Origin: Notospermus geniculatus
Lineage: Eukaryota; Nemertea; Pilidiophora; Heteronemertea; Lineidae
Assembly: GCA_002633025.1 (NCBI GenBank)
Contig: NMRB01000317.1
Location: forward strand, 267,266-331,265
DNA: 64,000 nt
Direction of reading: 5' to 3'
The notes below the pieces were generated by a model. It saw nothing but the letters and a program-made list of their open reading frames with translations, was not told where the DNA came from and made no database searches. This document shows positions 58,703 through 64,000 of this stretch, piece after piece (position 1 is the first letter of the stretch; each line of letters begins with the position of its first letter). The position numbers and the translations under genes were made by a program.

Positions 58703-61130
58703 CTAGTGGATTTGTGGTTTTTCTCCTTTCCACCGCTCCTGCAGTTCAACTTTGCAACCGAGGTCTCTGAGTGCAGCTTTCGCAGTATCCTGACATTTTG
58801 GGAATTTCGAACAAGCCTCATTGATCAGATCCTCTGCACCAAGAGCAAGTATTTGGTCACAGTAACTTCTATTCCGTACGACCAAGTTCCTTAAGGCCAT
58901 GCAAGCTTGTTGCTGAAAACAGAGTTGATACTGGTGAAGATTTCAAAACAAAGGTAAAAAGGTTGGTTTGATTCCTTATGACACTGAACAGGACATTTCA
59001 AGTTGTGTCATGAAGAGATAAGCTTTTAATTCTCAACCAAAAGTTTTCATTATCACCCCCATTATGCCGCCAGTTTTCAGTGGTCTGAATGTTACAAACG
59101 TGCTACCATGAGGGACTATTGTTTTTTCCACTATTTTCTAGCTGACTTACTTGCACACCATCAGAATTCGTATGGACATTCATTGCTTGCACAATGATAG
59201 CTGCACCATTTGCCTCCATGACACGTTGGCAATGGACCGGCTGTCTAAGAATGACTGTTGCAATAGCTGCACAGCCCAACTCACACACCATTGCCTGACT
59301 CATGTGTTTGCTCATCACTCCCAGGATGAGTTCAGCTCCATTTTCTTTGATGAATGCAACTTTGACATTGTCATTCCCAGACACTGCCTTTATGACACTA
59401 AGAAGTTGTTTTACTATGGACTGTAAAAGAAAGAAGACAAGGAATTTCTTTATAGAGCTGTATCTTATGTCGGGTTGTACATTTACCCCTGAACCAGATG
59501 GAACCATTACCAGTAACTATAGGATGAGACAGCTCACTGTATTTGTTGCCAACAAACATTCTATCAGTTTATATTTGTAGCAGCTTGTCTCCTAAATCGA
59601 GAAAACTCATTTGATCTCCCCATGATCATGATGATAGAATATACATTGCTACATACCACATGAGCTATATTATCTTCCATGGACTTCAGAATTAACCCTA
59701 GACCACCCAAGTCCATAATTTCCTGGCAGAATTCATTCCTCACTGATAACTTCCCAAGTGTTGCAAACAATTCTCCTAGAACACTTGTATCCAAGACATA
59801 ATCTGAAGCAAAAATGGACAAATGGCTCTCAGTGATTCTCCCAGAAATGAGTGGAGTGTTTGGTTTCAAACTTTCCTTTCTGGGTTGTTACAGGTCTGGT
59901 AAATGATGAAATCACCTGAACACACCCAGCAATGTGCATCATTGTTTTGGAGACAGAAAGAAGAAATGATGTTGCTGGTGAAATTACACATAAAGGAAGA
60001 TTAATTCATATCATAATTCTGTTAATTAAGTTAACTCACCTTGACTTATTTCAATTATAGTTTTCAAGGCATCAGCTTCTGTGACTATTTTCTTTGCGTG
60101 TTCATGACCCTGTCCAAATGGTACTCTCACATCATCATCAAATGTTAGCACCCTCAGCAACGTACAGACTTCTTTTACCATGTCACCAGAGGTCCTGTGT
60201 TTTCGCAAACAGTCCATTAAACTTGAAATAAGCTGTTCTTTGACAAATGCCTGTCTGTTTGCTTCATGCATCACGCAACAGTATCTAATGAAACGTACGA
60301 TCAATAATGTACATTCAATATCATCTTTCTTTTCCTGCAGTATTTCCATTGTCGTGACTAAGCCTCTTGTCTCCAATAGATCTGGTTGACCATTGCAAAG
60401 GGAACACAAAGCCTTGAAGCATTTCACTATCATTTTGTTGTTCTTGCGGTACTTTTCCACCATTTGGTACAAAACCCCAAACGCACCATTAGCACCTGCT
60501 AAGCAACGATGAGGGAGATCAATGTCACACTCTATTTTAAGTTTTTCTAATTCTGATGATAAAATATCGATACTTGGATCATCTTTTTTGAGTTCCTCAG
60601 AGATATTTCTGACTACAACTATTGACTGATGAACTGCACCATCTCCACCTGCCTCTTTTTGCCTTTTGAAGAGATCTTTGACGATATTTGCCAAGTTTAC
60701 ACCCTGAAAGATAAGAACAAAAGAGACCTATCAGTCGTCAGCATTACAGAACTAGGCTCAAATCAGTGTATACTTGTTGTCTTACCCTGCCCAATTTCAG
60801 CAGCCCATGTTCACAAAACTTGATGAATAAGACAGCCTATTCTTCACAGTATTCTTGATACCATGCAAGTATAAAAAATTTTGACATCATTTTATCACAT
60901 AATGTTGTTCTTTTTCAAATCTCAGATTAGCGAACCCATGTCACTACTGTTCATGAGATTACAAAGTGTTGGGTTTCCTCTCAGTCACTGTGGAAATTTC
61001 CAAAGCACTGCACCTGAGATTCGAACTGTTTTACAGCCTCCTCTATTGCTTCATCTTCTTCCATTTCAAAATCTTCAATGTTTTCCTTGACAACAGCATC
61101 AAAGGTTTCTTGTGTTATCCTCCTCGCCAT
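58703..61130 (-). CDS. ARMC6: Armadillo repeat-containing protein 6
   Basis: A conserved armadillo-repeat protein of poorly defined function, presumably a protein-interaction scaffold. Five exons: 61130-61014, 60703-60040, 59802-59657, 59420-59151, 58912-58703, all GT-AG and in phase (1407 nt, 468 aa; human about 476-501). The N-terminus [19 protein letters not shown] and [13 protein letters not shown] parallel the human protein. Further matches are [49 protein letters not shown] and VSGNDNVK. The C-terminus [20 protein letters not shown] corresponds to [20 protein letters not shown]. No motif is missing. Confidence 0.95.
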
Positions 61131-61592
61131 TTCTCCTAAATAAATATAGCCTAGGCCTACCTGAAATCGAATAAACAGTTCTGGTTACAAATCAAATCAA
61201 ATCAAAATATTGTTAATAGTGCCTTATAAAAATACATCTTTTTGACTCCCGGCTTGAATGAAGAACAACAGTGCAAATTGCAGTGACACTGACAGACAAA
61301 AAGAAGAGAAGATAGATGGACCAGGCTGTTACATGAGAGTTAGCAGGGTAGGCCTAGGCCTACATGAGTCATCAGATTTTATTAGGCCTACGGCCTATAG
61401 GGGCCTACCTCCATGCTGCACCACCACAGGTAGCCTAGTGGCCAAGCTAAGCTAGCCTACATCTAGGCGTAATGCTGTAGTAATTGGTAGTACAGTCATG
61501 GGTCAGTGTGACAGTGGCGCCGCACCGGACCGCAGTGCACCAGCATATGACCAGTGCACCCCCCTCTCTCAGTCAGTCTCTGTGACTGTGGC
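61131..61592. other. ARMC6 upstream region
   Basis: Contains several GGCCTA words (about 61350-61460) and presumably the ARMC6 promoter. No gene recognised. Confidence 0.4.
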
Positions 61593-63259
61593 CACAGGCC
61601 TCTGAGTCATGAAGTAGGGGGTTAAATTTTTATGGGACACACCGCAGATAGCCTACACAATGCATTGGGTGTACAAATGTACACCCGTAGTATAATAATA
61701 GGAGAGAAAGGCTGATCAACCGAAAAGTCACCGACCTCTTTTTCGTCTAAAATATCATATTTAGAATTTGCACAAAGAGTCTCAAAACTGGTCATATGGT
61801 CCTCCAGTAATTTATTAACAAGATAGCCTAATTTCATTCGTATCAACAATATCCAAAAGTAATCCATCGAAAATGAACTTTGAACACCGTAATATCCTCG
61901 CCACACGACTTCCGTTACAGACTATGTGGGTCGCACGGAGATTCAGCCAATCAGAGTCGGGGACACACAATGCACAGCAAAGATACTCTGTAACGGAAGT
62001 CGTGTATCGAGGATATTACAGTGTTCAAAGTTCATTTTCGATGGATTACTTTTAGATATTGGGTGATATGAATAAAAATCAGTATCTACTAGCTAGTAGT
62101 TACTAAAAGTAAAAGTAACTAGTCCCAAGTTTTTACTCCAAGTAGAAGTGAACACTTGAATTCATATGAATAAACAGTTGCTTTTACTGCAAAGTAATCA
62201 CTTCTGCCCTACTAGTTTTTACTCGTCTGAGTCCTGGGTTCACTGTACCGGTACTGAAATTGAACAACCACATTACTGAAATGTGGTAATAAGGGTGTTT
62301 TACATATGTTTCCTTTGTTGCATAGGATCAGTGAGAATAGACCTTTATTGTGTATGTGCATCAAGTGAAAGATGCCTATATGACCTTAGGGAGGTTCACT
62401 GGATATTTTATGCCGGTGTAACATCTGCCAGTGTTGCCCTTCTGTGAGTGTTCCCCTACTATTGTCTGACGGAATAAGCGGCGACTTGAAAACAGGGGAC
62501 AAACAGAGAAACATCTGCCAGCATTTCCCAAACAATGGGCGGGGGACACACTCATTCACAGAAACGCCTGCAAATATAACACCTGTACTTTCTACTAGGA
62601 AGTTCTGTGCGATCCATTTTCCTCTTCAAATCGCTAAAGGCATCTGTAATTCTACTCAGAACATGTCCTTCTTGGCTCATACACCTTCTTTTCCGCGGTT
62701 TATTCATAAACGCTGCCATGATTTTTATTAAACTTCTGTACATGTATGCTTCGACGTCCAAGGTAGGTCTGGAGCTACCTTGAAAATTTCAAGTAATAAC
62801 TGGGAAAGTCCTAGTGAATACTGCTGATTATTCATATCCTCGGCAGTATTTACTGTTTTCGGAGTAACTACTGCACTAGTATTAAGTAGGCTACGGTAGT
62901 AGCTACAAGTAATTACTTGCAGTAATTACTCCTGTTTTATTCATATAGTCACCAGTAAAAACTTCAAAAACTGGAGTAAAAGTTATTACTTATTTTTTTA
63001 TTCATATCACCCATTGTTGATACGAACGAAATTATCTTGTTAATAATTTACTGAAGGACCATATGACCAGTTTTGAGACTCTTGTGCAAACTAGGATATT
63101 TTAGACGAAAAAGAGGTCGGTGACTTTTCGGTTGATCAGCCTTTCTCTCCTATTATACTATGGGTGTACATTTGTACACCCAATGCATTGTGTAGGCTAT
63201 CTGCGGTGTGTCCCATGGCCATAAAAATTTAACCCCCTACTTCATGACAGAGGCCTGTG
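61593..63259. mobile_element. Long palindromic element split by a nested insertion
   Basis: The left arm 61593-61921 pairs with 61987-62060 joined to 63016-63259. The outer arms share CCCCCTACTTCATGAC, TGTACACCCAATGCATTG and GACCATATGACCAGTTTTGA. The inner arms share TCATTTTCGATGGATTAC and CTGTAACGGAAGTCGTGT. Without the insertion at 62061-63012 this is one ~710-bp foldback with arms of about 330 bp and a 65-bp loop. Confidence 0.8.
62061..63012. mobile_element. 952-bp TIR element nested in the palindrome
   Basis: The ends are GGGTGATATGAATAAAA and its mirror TTTTATTCATATCACCC (one extra T), flanked on both sides by ATT, a likely 3-bp target duplication as in PIF/Harbinger-type insertions. 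The interior has AGTAATTACTT-like repeats and internal ATTCATAT words. No transposase ORF is seen. Confidence 0.7.
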
Positions 63260-63807
63260 ACTGTGGCATGGTGGCTGTGCATGACTGGGTGCTGTGACTC
63301 GACTGACTGCTTTTTTTAGTACGGGTACGTTTGTCACAAACATCATCTTACTTTCGCTACCTTTGGAGTGATTGTTAAATACAAAGAACCAGAAATAGGT
63401 CTAGGCCTAGGCCTACCGTAACTTTATGACAATGTATGAAAGGATCTTGAAACATGTGAAAGCGAGTTCCCGTCAACTGGTCAAAAAAGATCAGAAATAT
63501 CAAACTGGTTCCCAGAATGCATTTCGCTCCACAATATGGCGGTCGCTAATAATGCCTCTGGAAACAAACGCCCTCTTCACTTCTGCAAGGTTCTTGCAAA
63601 ACCACTTTTCAGATTAAAATATTAGCGTCAAACGCATCCAATGACTTTGATAATCGTTATTATTTCATTCTATAGCCACAAACTGGGATAATATGGAGGA
63701 AAACATTAATTTGATGTTAGGAATTTTGCGCACTACTTTGCGCAGTTTCGAGCAAATGCCGTGAGCCGTCTCGGCGCTCGACCAATCAGAGGCCAGATAC
63801 TCGGCAC
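63260..63807. other. Intergenic, possible promoter at the right end
   Basis: No gene is recognised. A CCAAT-box-like ACCAATCAGA sits at 63781-63790, upstream of the open frame at 63808. Confidence 0.4.
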
Positions 63808-63966
63808 ATGATCTCCGTGTTTGTAAACATTGACACGTGCTACTGTTTTGACAGCGTGGATCCGATTTTGGAGAGATGTGTGAAAAGATACGATGAACAG
63901 TTGATTTTAAGACCAAAACAGCTTGAATGTTTGAACTTTCTGGCCAAAGAAAATAAGGATTGTTGA
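63808..63966 (+). CDS. Possible first exon of a helicase-like gene (partial)
   Basis: A 52-codon frame beginning MISVFVNIDTCYCFDSVDP and containing ILRPKQLECLNFLAKENKDC. The last part resembles the segment just before Walker A in RecQ-like helicases (RPxQ...L...KD). It ends at a TGA, but a weak donor (GATT|GTTGAG at about 63963) would allow splicing into an exon beyond the window. The Walker motif itself is not present, so family assignment is tentative. It could equally be a decayed gene copy. Confidence 0.35.
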   Translation: MISVFVNIDTCYCFDSVDPILERCVKRYDEQLILRPKQLECLNFLAKENKDC

Positions 63967-64000
63967 GAGGCATCCAAAACACTTGTAATTCAGCGTTTTC

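Overview
This is a eukaryotic, animal nuclear window. Every conserved gene is split by short GT-AG introns, and the proteins match metazoan families. The dense GGCCTA and TACATGTA words, the many foldback elements, the BEL/Pao element and the apparent high heterozygosity suggest a marine invertebrate. An echinoderm or another ambulacrarian is my best guess, which is inference and not demonstrated. Exon coordinates were worked out by hand from splice sites, and reading frame was checked across each junction.

Layout: (1) 1-8773, minus strand: N-terminal exons of kinase suppressor of Ras (KSR); the C1 and kinase exons are not visible and probably lie beyond the left edge. (2) A 306-bp divergent promoter with a TCTCGCGAGA palindrome and an E2F-like site separates KSR from RFC5. 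(3) 9080-15238, plus: complete nine-exon RFC5 (replication factor C small subunit), with a 5'-truncated BEL/Pao retrotransposon lying antisense in intron 1. (4) 15.8-16.9 kb: a ~113-bp tandem repeat invaded by hairpin elements. (5) 17793-20572, minus: ribosomal protein RPS15 (uS19) with a two-codon first exon and a 5'-TOP-like tract; its first intron holds an assembly gap. (6) 21458-33046, plus: 24-exon EPB41L4A-type FERM protein; its last three coding exons appear a second time at 34036-34898 beyond a single N, most simply an uncollapsed second haplotype. (7) 39113-42589, minus: ZNF592/ZNF687/ZNF532-type multi-C2H2 protein. (8) 43673-46457, plus: a JmjC/cupin-like protein with signal peptide, EF-hand and C-terminal REEL. 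(9) 46743-48544, plus: a cyclophilin B-like isomerase. (10) 49602-51286, minus: a RING + ubiquitin-like + TerD fusion protein, the most unusual gene here. (11) 53314-54877, minus: NDUFS7, complex I PSST subunit. (12) 58703-61130, minus: ARMC6. (13) The right edge may hold the first exon of a helicase-like gene.

The genes are housekeeping or signalling genes and do not form one pathway. Two local relationships stand out: the KSR/RFC5 head-to-head pair, and the closely spaced JmjC and cyclophilin genes, both of which look targeted to the secretory pathway.

Between and inside genes there are many nonautonomous inverted-repeat elements (about twenty recognised by eye), one tRNA-derived SINE, and one ~700-bp palindrome split by a second, 952-bp element. 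Three single-N joins (33787, 55822, 58017) and one 124-bp N run (19372-19495) mark assembly seams, and two of the single Ns sit between near-identical repeated segments.
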